Origin: an uncultured Bacteroides sp. | GTDB lineage: Bacteria; Bacteroidota; Bacteroidia; Bacteroidales; Bacteroidaceae | Length of the DNA stretch: 31,986 nucleotides | Direction: 5' to 3' | NCBI GenBank assembly: GCA_905197435.1 | Contig: CAJJYX010000013.1 | Span: forward strand, 1 to 31,986 | Shown: in pieces, positions 9,991 to 18,692 of the stretch | How the letters are laid out: each line of letters starts with the position of its first letter | Position numbering within the stretch: position 1 is the stretch's first letter | Program-made: the position numbers and the translations under genes | Notes under the pieces: generated by a model | The model's input: the letters and a program-made list of their open reading frames with translations, nothing else | Database searches by the model: none | What the model was told of the DNA's origin: nothing

Positions 9991-10800
9991 TTACATTGCG
10001 AATGCATTGAATCCTCCGTCCACTACAGCCACCGTACCGGTGACAAAGCTCGAAGCATCGCTGATGAGGTACTGAATGGTTCCGCAAAGCTCTTCGGCAC
10101 GTCCCATGCGTCCGAAAGGAGTTTGGCGGATTACATCTTGTCCACGTTCCGTGTAGCTCCCGTCCGGATTCGTCAGCAGGGTGCGGTTTTGTTCTGTGAG
10201 GAAGAATCCGGGTGCGATGGCATTTACGCGGATACCTTCACCGAATTTCTTGGCAACTTCCGTAGCCATGAAAGCTGTAAAATTGGAGATACCGGCTTTT
10301 GCGGCTGCATATCCGGCTACGCGCGTCATGGGACGGAAAGCGGCCATGCTGGAGAAGTTGACGATGGCACCGGACTTCTGTTCCACCATTGGTTTCAGGA
10401 AGACCTGCGTAGGCAGTACGGTGCCTGTCAGGTTTAATTCGAGTACGCGTTGGAACTCTTCTATCTTCAAATCGAAGAACGTGCCTGTGGGTGCGATGGT
10501 AGCACCCGGCATATTTCCGCCGGCTGCATTCAGCAGGGCATCTATGCGGCCATAGGCTTTCAGGATGTCAGCCAGGTTCTGTTCCAGCAGTTCGCGGTTC
10601 ATCACATCGGTTGTCAGGAATATGGCTTCTCCGCCATTTGCCTTGATTTCGTTGACGAGGGCGTTTCCTACTTCTACCTTGCGTCCCAAGATGGCAATCT
10701 TTGCTCCTTCTTCTGCCAGATGAAGGGCGATGGCTCTCCCTAATACTCCCGTTCCGCCGGTTATTACTACGACTTTGTCTTTAATGTCAAATAAGTTCAT
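9991..10800 (-). CDS. SDR-family oxidoreductase, probable D-mannonate oxidoreductase (fructuronate reductase)
   Basis: 269 aa, a classical short-chain dehydrogenase. The Rossmann glycine motif TGGTGVLG is at residues 14-21, NAAGG follows the coenzyme fold, the catalytic Ser is in NFSSMAA, and Tyr164/Lys168 lie in GYAAAKAG. The C-terminus VTGTVAVVDGGF is typical. It interconverts D-fructuronate and D-mannonate with NAD(P)H; SDR proteins fill this UxuB role in many Bacteroidetes and Firmicutes in place of the long-chain enzyme. The sequence alone only proves the SDR family; the specific reaction is inferred from its position directly upstream of uxuA. A -7-like element at 10848-10855 could give these two genes their own promoter. 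Confidence 0.85.
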   Translation of the reverse strand: MNLFDIKDKVVVITGGTGVLGRAIALHLAEEGAKIAILGRKVEVGNALVNEIKANGGEAIFLTTDVMNRELLEQNLADILKAYGRIDALLNAAGGNMPGATIAPTGTFFDLKIEEFQRVLELNLTGTVLPTQVFLKPMVEQKSGAIVNFSSMAAFRPMTRVAGYAAAKAGISNFTAFMATEVAKKFGEGIRVNAIAPGFFLTEQNRTLLTNPDGSYTERGQDVIRQTPFGRMGRAEELCGTIQYLISDASSFVTGTVAVVDGGFNAFAM

Positions 10801-10847
10801 AATTCATTCATTTTAAAATTATGTTGTGTTCTATTCAATCAATGTTG

Positions 10848-10855
10848 CAAATTTA
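10848..10855 (-). promoter_or_regulatory. Putative -7 element for the SDR-uxuA pair (TAAATTTG)
   Basis: The minus strand reads TAAATTTG, matching TAnnTTTG, 47 bases upstream of the SDR start, inside the 139-base gap after the GH2 gene. No good -33 element is visible. It would allow mannonate metabolism to be expressed apart from the rest of the PUL. Confidence 0.4.
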
Positions 10856-10939
10856 AATAAAACAGCGAAATTTAGTCCCGGAAGCTTGAAGAAAAACTTC
10901 CATTTGAAGGAAAACAGACTACTGATGTCATGTCCTGAT

Positions 10940-13399
10940 TCATTGGGCAATGGAGATGGACGCGCTTTTCAGTGTGCGCCTGTCATCGTAAGCGCTGACT
11001 GTAACCGGAACATTTCCTTTGCAGACACAGATACTTGCTACTCCGTTGGCGGCTTGTATAAGGCGCGATCCGTGGGCGGTTCCCTGATTTTGGAGCAATG
11101 CTTTGCTGTCTGTGCAACCGAATTCGATGAAATCGCAAGCATCTAAGCAGCGTATGCCGTTTTTGTCCACCAGTTCCGCTTGTACAAGCACTGTGTCTCC
11201 GGTGAGTGGAGTTTGTGTCAGGCGTATCTCTGCCGGTTTGCCCCAAGACTGTGTCTGATACTGTAACCTTATCCGGTCTTTGAGGCTGAGTTTGCCGTTG
11301 TGCCCGATGGCTTCAATATCGTTATCACCTTCTCTTAGGATTACGTTCCAATGGAGGCCGGCTGCCGGAAAATCTTGGCTGTTTCGCTTTTTCCGCCCTT
11401 GTGAGCGACCGTTGACGAACAATTCCACTTCAGGACAGTTGGAATAGACAAGCACCTCTTTTGCTTCCTCCGGTTTGCCCCAGCGCACTGGCCAGGTATG
11501 TCCGTAGATGTGCAGCATGGGTTTGTCGCTCCAATAGGATTGGAAGACGTAGTAGCTCTCCTTCGGAGTGCCGTCTCGTTGCACCACACCCTTTTGGTTG
11601 ACGTAGGGTATGGGGTTTCGGGGACGTAGTGGGGTGGAGAAGTCTTTGAAAGTCCAGAAAGCGCTTCCCGTCAGGCGGGGCATTGTCTCTTGCTCTTTCA
11701 AGTGCCAGTCGAAGAGGCGGATGATGTAACTTTCACTCCAGTCGCCGTTGCGGTCGCCCGCTTCGATGTCAAAGGAGGAACGGTTGCCGGTGATCTGTTC
11801 CTCGGCATGGCGTCCGGCGTGGCTGTCACCTCCCCATTCGGCATGGATGAAGCGGGGAGTACTGTTCATTCCGGCAGTCTCCATTTCACGGTAGTTGCGG
11901 AAGCGGTTGCCATACCAGCCCGCCCAGATGGTGGGTGAGTAGACGTCTACTAAATCTTTGCAGAAGTCGCAGCGCCGGATTACGGTGGGGCGTGTAGAAT
12001 CAAGACGATGGGAAAGAGCATTCAGCTCGCTCATGAAGGAGCGTATGCTGTCTTTATGGAACGACTCGAAGTCACCGGGCCAGTCGTTTTCATTGCCCAT
12101 CCCCCAAAGGATAATGGAGGGATGGTTCCGGTGCTGCTCAATCATATTGGTGAGCATGCGGCGTGCTTGTTCCCGATACTTCTGCCCGCCGAGTCCGCCG
12201 CGGCACCAGGGAATTTCCTCCCATACCAGTAGTCCCAGTTCGTCGCAAAGGCGAAGTATAATGCTCGACTGCTGGTAATGCCCTAAACGGATGAAGTTGG
12301 CTCCCATTTCCTTGATTTGCCGCATTTCGGCACGCATCATCTCTTCGGTGAGGGCTGCTCCTACTCCGGCATGGTCTTCATGGCGGTGGGTACCGCGCAG
12401 CAACAGGCGTTTGCCGTTCAAATAGAAAGGCCCTTTCTCCTCGAAACGGAAATGGCGGAAACCAAAGCGTTCGACAGTACGCAATGTATCTCCGTTTCCT
12501 GTGATTTCGATGAGGCAGGTATAGAGGTTGGGAGTGTCCGGTGACCATAGTTGCGGACGATTCAAGGTGAACCGGTAGGAGATAGGATCCACTTGCGAAG
12601 ACAAGGAGAGCGGCACTGATTTTATTTCCTTGCCATCGGGCGCAAGGATGCGCATGCCTATACGATACTCTTCCGTCCCGTTGCCTTTGCCGGATGTGTC
12701 CGGCGAGTAGTCCGCCATCTGTATTTCTATCGCCAGTTCACCTTGCTTCCCTTTTTCATCCGTACTTGCGTTGATGCGAATCTGTTCCGGATGGATGGCA
12801 GGCGTATATACCAAGTTGATGTAGCGGTACAGCCCACCGTAGAGGTTGAAGTCTGACATATCGGAAGGTATCATTTCCGTGTTGCGGCTGTTGTCGCAGC
12901 GGATGGCTATAGGTATCTTCCCGCCGAAACGCCCGAGGCAGTCAGGATTGGTACTGAACTGCTTCACGGCATCCGTGATGTCGACAGCCCATTCGTCGTA
13001 GCCGCCGGTGTGCGAAGCTATCTTGGTGGTATAGACATATACATCAGTCTTTTGGCCAGCTCCTTCAAACTCCAGATAGACACGTCCGTCCTTGTAAGGG
13101 TTGTCTATGCTGAGCGTGGTGCGGTACCAGCCGGGTCCTTGATAGTAGTTAACGTCGGGATCCACCGCATCTTCCGCATTGAAACAATGGGGCAGGGTGA
13201 CCTCTTGCCACAGTGGTACGGCTTCAGGCTTCCCTTTCCCACTGACGGGGCGCATCACTTCCCAAATGCTTCCCATATCTTGCCGGATGAATTCCCAATG
13301 CTCCGTAAGGCGCTGCTTGCGGTCGGTGGGGATGAGGGCGTGTGCTTGTAGCAGTAGGCTGCTGCACAACAAGCTAAGTATGATTCGAAGTGGTTTCAT
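10940..13399 (-). CDS. GH2-family glycoside hydrolase (beta-galactosidase/beta-glucuronidase type), periplasmic
   Basis: 819 aa with an ordinary signal peptide (MKPLRIILSLLCSSLLLQAHA) and no usable lipobox. The order is GH2 sugar-binding jelly roll (about 30-215), Ig-like domain (about 220-320), TIM barrel (about 325-630) and C-terminal beta domains. Acid/base Glu437 is in WGMGNEND and the predicted nucleophile Glu521 in IHAEWGGD. NQKG near the barrel end sits where uronate-binding GH2 enzymes carry N-x-K, but GH2 beta-galactosidases can also have it, so specificity is open. The retaining exo-enzyme would remove one beta-linked sugar from imported oligosaccharides. It begins 20 bases after the lyase/GH88 fusion in the same operon, so the two are clearly co-transcribed. 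Confidence 0.9.
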   Translation of the reverse strand: MKPLRIILSLLCSSLLLQAHALIPTDRKQRLTEHWEFIRQDMGSIWEVMRPVSGKGKPEAVPLWQEVTLPHCFNAEDAVDPDVNYYQGPGWYRTTLSIDNPYKDGRVYLEFEGAGQKTDVYVYTTKIASHTGGYDEWAVDITDAVKQFSTNPDCLGRFGGKIPIAIRCDNSRNTEMIPSDMSDFNLYGGLYRYINLVYTPAIHPEQIRINASTDEKGKQGELAIEIQMADYSPDTSGKGNGTEEYRIGMRILAPDGKEIKSVPLSLSSQVDPISYRFTLNRPQLWSPDTPNLYTCLIEITGNGDTLRTVERFGFRHFRFEEKGPFYLNGKRLLLRGTHRHEDHAGVGAALTEEMMRAEMRQIKEMGANFIRLGHYQQSSIILRLCDELGLLVWEEIPWCRGGLGGQKYREQARRMLTNMIEQHRNHPSIILWGMGNENDWPGDFESFHKDSIRSFMSELNALSHRLDSTRPTVIRRCDFCKDLVDVYSPTIWAGWYGNRFRNYREMETAGMNSTPRFIHAEWGGDSHAGRHAEEQITGNRSSFDIEAGDRNGDWSESYIIRLFDWHLKEQETMPRLTGSAFWTFKDFSTPLRPRNPIPYVNQKGVVQRDGTPKESYYVFQSYWSDKPMLHIYGHTWPVRWGKPEEAKEVLVYSNCPEVELFVNGRSQGRKKRNSQDFPAAGLHWNVILREGDNDIEAIGHNGKLSLKDRIRLQYQTQSWGKPAEIRLTQTPLTGDTVLVQAELVDKNGIRCLDACDFIEFGCTDSKALLQNQGTAHGSRLIQAANGVASICVCKGNVPVTVSAYDDRRTLKSASISIAQ

Positions 13400-13419
13400 G
13401 GAACTTGTTAAGTGAATTA

Positions 13420-15801
13420 TTATTCTATGTCCAATGCTGCCTTGCGTGCCAATGCTTCAAGGTAGAAATAATCGGCGTAGTTCAGTGGCACATCTATCTC
13501 GCTCCCTCCGGGATGGTGTCCCGTGGAGTGTAGCAGCAGGAAGCCGTAGTGGGTGCCGGGTTCGGCCTGGTAGTGGCGGTTCAGGCTATCCACAATCTTG
13601 TCTGCGAAGGCTCTGTACCGGCGTCCTTTTTCTGGAGCTACATACGTGCAAAGTTCGTATAGCCCCGAGGCAATGAGGGCGGCAGCTGAAGCATCGCGTG
13701 GCACGTCGGGGTTCACCTGCTCGGGTGTGCAATCCTTGATGACATCCATTTTCATATCCCAATAAGGTACGCCGTCGGCCGGCAGGTTGGGCAGGTTCAG
13801 GAAGAAGTCGGCAATACCCTCGCTTTGCTTCATGTAGGCCGGGTTGTGGGTGAAGCGGTAGCACATGGCAAAACCGTACAAGCCCCAGCCTTGTCCGCGA
13901 CTCCAGAAAGAATCATCCGAGTTTCCTTGGTGTGTGCACTTCAGGCGGACGTCACCTGTTTCGGGGTCGTAGTCTACTACGTGGTAGGACGAGTAGTCCG
14001 GACGGAAGTGGTTCTTCATCGTGGTGTTGGCATGGTTCACGGCCACCTGCCAGTAAATGGAGTCACCCGTCAGTTGGGTGGCGCGGAACAGCATCTCCAG
14101 GTTCATCATGTTGTCTATAATCACCGGATACTTCCACTTGTCGCGGTTGTGGTCCCAGGAACGGATGCTTTTCACCTTGGGACTGTAGCGTGTAATCAGT
14201 GTCTTGGCACTTTGTATCAGTACATCCAGATACGAGCGCTCACCTGTCATCTCGTAGGCCTTTCCGAAGCTGTCATTCATCATGAAGCCCAGGTCGTGCG
14301 TGCCCTTATACCACTTGGACTCTTCGATGGGCCAGGTCCATGATATGGCCGACTGACGCCAGAAGTCATTGTGTGCATAGGCATACATTTGCCACAGCGA
14401 TCCGGGGAAGAAGCCCGAACACCAGTCGTGTGGGTGTATCATAGCCAGCGATCCGTCTTTGTGGATGCTGCGGGGCATGACGCGGCGCTTGGCGGCGTTC
14501 TTTTCGTCTTTGCGGGCGGTATCGGCACACTTCATGGCCAGTTGCAGTTGGTTGGCGGCAAAGGCATAGGCGTGGTCGGTCTCGGTAGCTTCCACGTAGA
14601 GCAGATTGAAGCGGTCTTGCGGCTGCCACACACGGTGGGCGAGGTAGAGGCGCAGGTAGTCCTTACGGGTGGGATCCAGGTAGGTGGCGGTGCGGTACAG
14701 TTCCTGATAGAAGCTCTGCAAGGTGTGTTCCCATCCGCTTATTTGCTGGTAGGGCCATTCGCTCAGGCTCTTTCCGGCATAGGGGGTCAGGAAGTCCATT
14801 GCCTTGTAGAAGTTGCGCCCGTCGTCGGATGTGGCGTTGTCAATGTGCAGACCCAGTTTTCTGCCCATCAACATGAGGTCTATGAAGTGGGCCAGGTTGT
14901 ATTGCGAGTAGTGGAAAGCAAGGGTGCGACGCAACTCGTGGGGCTGGCTGCCGTCCGGGTTCACCTGGGGGAAGATGCGCTTCTGCGGGAAAGCTTCGAT
15001 GACCTCTTGTGCCAGCTTCCGGTTGCCGGTGTATAGGGAGAAAGCGGCAATCTGAGCATCGTAGGCTACGCTATGGTTGTTCGCTCCCGCGGCCTCTTCC
15101 TTGCCTTGCGAACTGGTCAGCATCCAGTCGGTCAGTTTCGTGAACCAGGCTTTCAACTGCTTGCTGTCCTTCGGGGTAAATGCCTTTGATCGTTCCAACA
15201 GAGCTACGGCATCCAGCATTTCGATGAACGAGTAACTGTCTATCAGTCCGTAGCAGCGTCCCTTGCCATTGTCGTGCCCAGGCACCATTTGTGCATATTC
15301 CAGATTCGGGTTCATGCGGGTTTCCTTGTTCAGGAACCACACGCGTATCAGTTCCGTGGCTTTTTGTGCATAGGCCTCGTCACCACTGAAGTACCAAGCC
15401 AGCGTCAGGGTGACAACATGGCTGGCCGTGGCGCCGAGGCGGTTGCGGTCCAGCAGGTTGATTTCGGGGTTGGTTTGTCCGTCACGCGTGATGTAGGGTA
15501 GTCCGTCCGGCTTGGTCGGGTCGGGCCAGGTGTAGCGTGCCTGGCTCATGTAGTCGTGCTTGTCGCCACTGGCGGGTGTCTTCGTTTTCATCATTACGGA
15601 GAGGGGCTGTGTGGTCAGCAATCGGGTGGCTTCCGCCTTCAACGTCTGATAGGAAGTGGCGTAGAAAGGCCGTTCGATGGATGCCTTCACGTTCTCAAGG
15701 TGCCCCTTGTCCCATATGGACTGCGCTTGCGTGCGTATGGTTGGCATGCAGGGAGTCAGGAGGAGCAGGGCAAGCGCCCATTGAGCTGTTTTCTGTTTCA
15801 T
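13420..15801 (-). CDS. Fusion of an alginate-lyase-fold polysaccharide lyase and a GH88 unsaturated glucuronyl hydrolase
   Basis: 793 aa with a signal peptide (cleavage near TQA-QS). The N-terminal half (about 30-400) is an alpha/alpha toroid of the PF05426 alginate-lyase type. It shows YTWPDPTKPDGLPYITRDGQ, the Asn-Asn-His motif in GANNHS (about 241-243) and a conserved Tyr in AFHYSQYNL, consistent with the Asn/His/Tyr chemistry of these lyases. The C-terminal half (about 430-793) is GH88: Asp near 503 in GTHDLGFM and Asp near 563 in IDNMMNLEM are the catalytic pair, followed by SFWSRGQGWGLYGFAM. Beta-elimination creates a 4,5-unsaturated uronic acid at the new non-reducing end, and GH88 hydrolyses exactly that residue, so one polypeptide performs both steps. 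These activities usually sit on separate proteins. The substrate is unproven; mannuronan, glucuronan and mixed glucuronate glycans are candidates. Confidence 0.88.
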   Translation of the reverse strand: MKQKTAQWALALLLLTPCMPTIRTQAQSIWDKGHLENVKASIERPFYATSYQTLKAEATRLLTTQPLSVMMKTKTPASGDKHDYMSQARYTWPDPTKPDGLPYITRDGQTNPEINLLDRNRLGATASHVVTLTLAWYFSGDEAYAQKATELIRVWFLNKETRMNPNLEYAQMVPGHDNGKGRCYGLIDSYSFIEMLDAVALLERSKAFTPKDSKQLKAWFTKLTDWMLTSSQGKEEAAGANNHSVAYDAQIAAFSLYTGNRKLAQEVIEAFPQKRIFPQVNPDGSQPHELRRTLAFHYSQYNLAHFIDLMLMGRKLGLHIDNATSDDGRNFYKAMDFLTPYAGKSLSEWPYQQISGWEHTLQSFYQELYRTATYLDPTRKDYLRLYLAHRVWQPQDRFNLLYVEATETDHAYAFAANQLQLAMKCADTARKDEKNAAKRRVMPRSIHKDGSLAMIHPHDWCSGFFPGSLWQMYAYAHNDFWRQSAISWTWPIEESKWYKGTHDLGFMMNDSFGKAYEMTGERSYLDVLIQSAKTLITRYSPKVKSIRSWDHNRDKWKYPVIIDNMMNLEMLFRATQLTGDSIYWQVAVNHANTTMKNHFRPDYSSYHVVDYDPETGDVRLKCTHQGNSDDSFWSRGQGWGLYGFAMCYRFTHNPAYMKQSEGIADFFLNLPNLPADGVPYWDMKMDVIKDCTPEQVNPDVPRDASAAALIASGLYELCTYVAPEKGRRYRAFADKIVDSLNRHYQAEPGTHYGFLLLHSTGHHPGGSEIDVPLNYADYFYLEALARKAALDIE

Positions 15802-15901
15802 GTTCTTGTTTTATTAAATGAATGTTTCTTAGTTTTTTTGACAAGTGTTCTCAATCTATATAATAAAAGTCCTTATCCTATTTGCTTGGAACTTGCGTAC
15901 A

Positions 15902-18562
15902 TCAGTAGACCTTCCGCAATTTGATGCCATTCAGAAAACAACTTCCCCCCAGTGCTTGGAATTTGATTTCCAGGTGGTCTGTTTCGTTCTCAACGATGTA
16001 TTTTTTCCGCAAAGCTTGGAAGTACCCGCTTTCCTTGCAGGGTGCCAGTGCATCTTCCACAGTCTGTCCATTGATGCGGATTCCGAACGTATTTTCGCGG
16101 TTCTCCTGTCCGTTTCCACGGCCCAGCAAATAGGCTGCCGAGGACTGTTGGCGGAAGATGTCGGCAAAGATAAGCTCTACCTCGTAGATACCTTGAGGTA
16201 CGTCGAAGCGGTAGGCCTCGATACCGTTGCGCAGAGTCTGGAACAACGGACCGTCTGCCGTGTGCCCTATCTCGGTCTGTGTACCGGCCTCCTTGCCGCC
16301 TATGTAGCCCCAGCTACCCGATGTGTAGGGTTGGTCGGGAACCCAGGTCAGCAGGCTCTCGTCGGAGGTGAAGAAACATTGGCTACCCACGTTGACGGCC
16401 AGTTCCAGTCCTTCCAAGCGGGACGCGTCGAGCTGGGCGGGCACGGGTGAAAAGCGCACCTTCAGTCCGTCAGACACCGGCTTGCCTTGATAAGTGCCGT
16501 GTGCCGACAGGAAAGGCTCCTTGCCGCTAAATGGCACCTCAAAGCAGGCAGTATAGTTTGTCGTTTTCTGCTTACCTATCGGTTTTCCATCGATGAAAAG
16601 TTCTACTTCGGGCAGGTTGGAGTAGACTTTAACGGGTAGCATCACCGGTGCATCACCATGTCGCACACCGCTGCGGTGTGTCCAGTCTCGGCTGGCTATG
16701 TGCAGCACAGGAATGTCGCTGCGCCAGGCGGCCTTGTAGTAGTAATACACATCCTTCGGCGTGCGGTCGGCATACATCATTCCCTTGTTGTTGATGCGTG
16801 GCATGGACTCGTCGCGCAGGGCTGAAGAGAAGTCGATGAAGTTCCAGTGCGTACCGCCGCACACATAGGGAGTCTCTTCCATCACCGGAAGGTAGTGCTC
16901 CAGATACATCTGTTGGTATTCGATACTGAAATCGAAGGCGCGCGGTGCCAGTGAATGCAATCTCTTGTCCGAACCGGCACCATATTCGCTAACAATCATC
17001 GGATGAGTGGGGTAGTCGCGGTGTTGCTCGGCCAGGAATCGCTCGAATCCGGTAAAACCACCTCCGTACCAGCCTTGATACAGGTTCCATCCCACGATGT
17101 CCGTAATCTGGCTCAGTCCTGTCTCGTTGTAGCTGTTGCTTCCATGGAAAGCCATGGTGCTGACACGGGTTGGGTCTTCTTCCTTGAGGACACGTTCCAG
17201 TCTCTGAGCCAGGGCCAAGGTGCGTTCTATGGCCGGTTTCAGTTCGGCTTCTGTCTTGTATCTCCGTTGAGTGACGAGCAGTATCTCGTTCATGTATCCC
17301 CAGATAATGATGGAGGGGTGGTTGTAATGCTGGCGAATCATTTCACACAGGTTACGCTCGCAGTTGTCACTGTAGCCGGGTGTGTCGGGTACAATGTCGA
17401 TGATAGGTATTTCTTCCCAAGCCAGCATGCCCAGTTTATCGCACATCTCCAACAAGGCATCGTCCTGTGGGTAGTGGGAAATGCGGATGAAGTTGGCACC
17501 CATCTCTTTCATCAACTCCATGTCACGACGGTGCATCTCGTCCGTCAGGGCTACACCGATGGGTTTCTGGTCCTGATGTCGGCAGATGCCGCGTAGTTTG
17601 TAGGGCTGTCCGTTAAGGAAAAAGCCCTTATCAGGGTCAAAACGAAACCAGCGGAAACCGGCATGGTGATTGCTACGGTCCAGCAGAACCCGTGTCTTGC
17701 GGTCGCGCAGAGTAGTCTCTACACGGTAGAGGCAGGGCGTTTCGGGAGTCCATAGTTTCGGGTGCAGGATGGGGGCGGTTTCGTTTAGGAAAGCGTAGGT
17801 TTCTCCCGCTTTCAGTTGTATATTCTTTTTTAGGGTTTGCAGCAGGGTACCGTCGGGGTGGTAAATGGCGTGTGTCAGTTCCAGGCTGGCCTTTTCGTGT
17901 GCTTCATTTTTTATTTCGCCCCGGATGGCGAGTGTGGCCTGTTCTTCCGATACCTGTGGGGTACTGATGAAGATGCCGTCCGAGCCGTGGTTGGTCAGGT
18001 GGAAGTGCTGGTCGGGCACGGCTGTGAGCCATACGTCCCGGTAGATACCGCCAAAGAAGGTGAAGTCACCCGAGATGGGGGGTATATCCATACGTGCATT
18101 ATCTACACGGATGGACAGTACGTTGGGGCTGTCGTATGAAAGATAGGGAGTGATGTTGAAGGTACAGGCAGTATAGCCTCCTGCATGTTCACCTATCTTT
18201 TGCCCGTTGATGTAGAGAGTGGCTGCCTTGCTGGCGGCATCCAACCGCAGAAAAATCTGTTTCCCTTGCCAGTGGGCGGGCAGTGTTATCCGACGGCGAT
18301 ACCATCCTGTTCCGCGGTAGTAGTCTTTTTCGGTATAAGCGTCCGTGTTCCAAGTGTGGGGCAGGTGGATGTCTGTCCATCGGCTGTCATCGAAGGCGCT
18401 GTCTGCGGCGGCGGGGCATTCTGCTTTCAGGAATTTCCAGCTGTCGTTGATGGTCTGCATTTCGCGTTGGGCGTATGCGGAAGGTAGGGACAACAAGGAT
18501 AGACTTGCTGCCATTATCCAACGGCTGATTTTTTGTAGTGATGTATTTTTCCCTTTTTTCAT
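15902..18562 (-). CDS. GH2-family glycoside hydrolase with C-terminal malectin-like domain
   Basis: About 886 aa from ATG 18562; the frame extends to 18592, but MKKGKNTSLQKISRW gives a better signal peptide ending SAYAQ. Sugar-binding domain first (KDYYRGTGWYRRRITLPAHW), then the Ig-like domain, then the TIM barrel with acid/base Glu426 in WGYMNE and nucleophile Glu526 in IVSEYGAGSD. A DUF4982-like beta domain (LPVKVYSNLPEVELFIDGKP) follows. The last 150 or so residues (GIEAYRFDVPQGIYEVELIF and later FGIRINGQ) look like malectin/CBM57, a carbohydrate-binding fold. INNKG marks the barrel end. It is a retaining beta-glycosidase, probably beta-galactosidase or beta-glucuronidase. A terminator-like hairpin and a -7 element lie immediately upstream, so expression may be partly uncoupled from the genes before it. 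Confidence 0.9.
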   Translation of the reverse strand: MKKGKNTSLQKISRWIMAASLSLLSLPSAYAQREMQTINDSWKFLKAECPAAADSAFDDSRWTDIHLPHTWNTDAYTEKDYYRGTGWYRRRITLPAHWQGKQIFLRLDAASKAATLYINGQKIGEHAGGYTACTFNITPYLSYDSPNVLSIRVDNARMDIPPISGDFTFFGGIYRDVWLTAVPDQHFHLTNHGSDGIFISTPQVSEEQATLAIRGEIKNEAHEKASLELTHAIYHPDGTLLQTLKKNIQLKAGETYAFLNETAPILHPKLWTPETPCLYRVETTLRDRKTRVLLDRSNHHAGFRWFRFDPDKGFFLNGQPYKLRGICRHQDQKPIGVALTDEMHRRDMELMKEMGANFIRISHYPQDDALLEMCDKLGMLAWEEIPIIDIVPDTPGYSDNCERNLCEMIRQHYNHPSIIIWGYMNEILLVTQRRYKTEAELKPAIERTLALAQRLERVLKEEDPTRVSTMAFHGSNSYNETGLSQITDIVGWNLYQGWYGGGFTGFERFLAEQHRDYPTHPMIVSEYGAGSDKRLHSLAPRAFDFSIEYQQMYLEHYLPVMEETPYVCGGTHWNFIDFSSALRDESMPRINNKGMMYADRTPKDVYYYYKAAWRSDIPVLHIASRDWTHRSGVRHGDAPVMLPVKVYSNLPEVELFIDGKPIGKQKTTNYTACFEVPFSGKEPFLSAHGTYQGKPVSDGLKVRFSPVPAQLDASRLEGLELAVNVGSQCFFTSDESLLTWVPDQPYTSGSWGYIGGKEAGTQTEIGHTADGPLFQTLRNGIEAYRFDVPQGIYEVELIFADIFRQQSSAAYLLGRGNGQENRENTFGIRINGQTVEDALAPCKESGYFQALRKKYIVENETDHLEIKFQALGGSCFLNGIKLRKVY

Positions 18563-18589
18563 GATAATGTGTACAAAATGTTTCAATGG

Positions 18590-18597
18590 CAAATCTA
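18590..18597 (-). promoter_or_regulatory. Putative -7 element before the GH2-malectin gene (TAGATTTG)
   Basis: TAGATTTG on the minus strand matches TAnnTTTG, directly downstream of the hairpin at 18599-18645. A start site near 18577 would leave a leader of only about 15 bases. Plausible internal promoter, not proven. Confidence 0.35.
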
Positions 18598-18598
18598 T

Positions 18599-18645
18599 TA
18601 AAAAAGAGGCGGATATTGAAATGAAAGGAGAGTTATCCGCCTCTT
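18599..18645 (-). terminator. Intra-operon rho-independent terminator or attenuator
   Basis: AAGAGGCGGATA and TATCCGCCTCTT (18604-18615 and 18634-18645) form a perfect 12-bp stem with an 18-base loop. On the minus strand it is followed by a run of six T (18605-18600) and then AATAG. It lies 48 bases beyond the stop of the beta-helix gene and before the GH2-malectin gene. It should stop or reduce transcription coming from susC/susD. Confidence 0.75.
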
Positions 18646-18692
18646 AAGTTTGGATTTGAAAGTACAATTTTATTTAACCTTTTAGAACCTAT

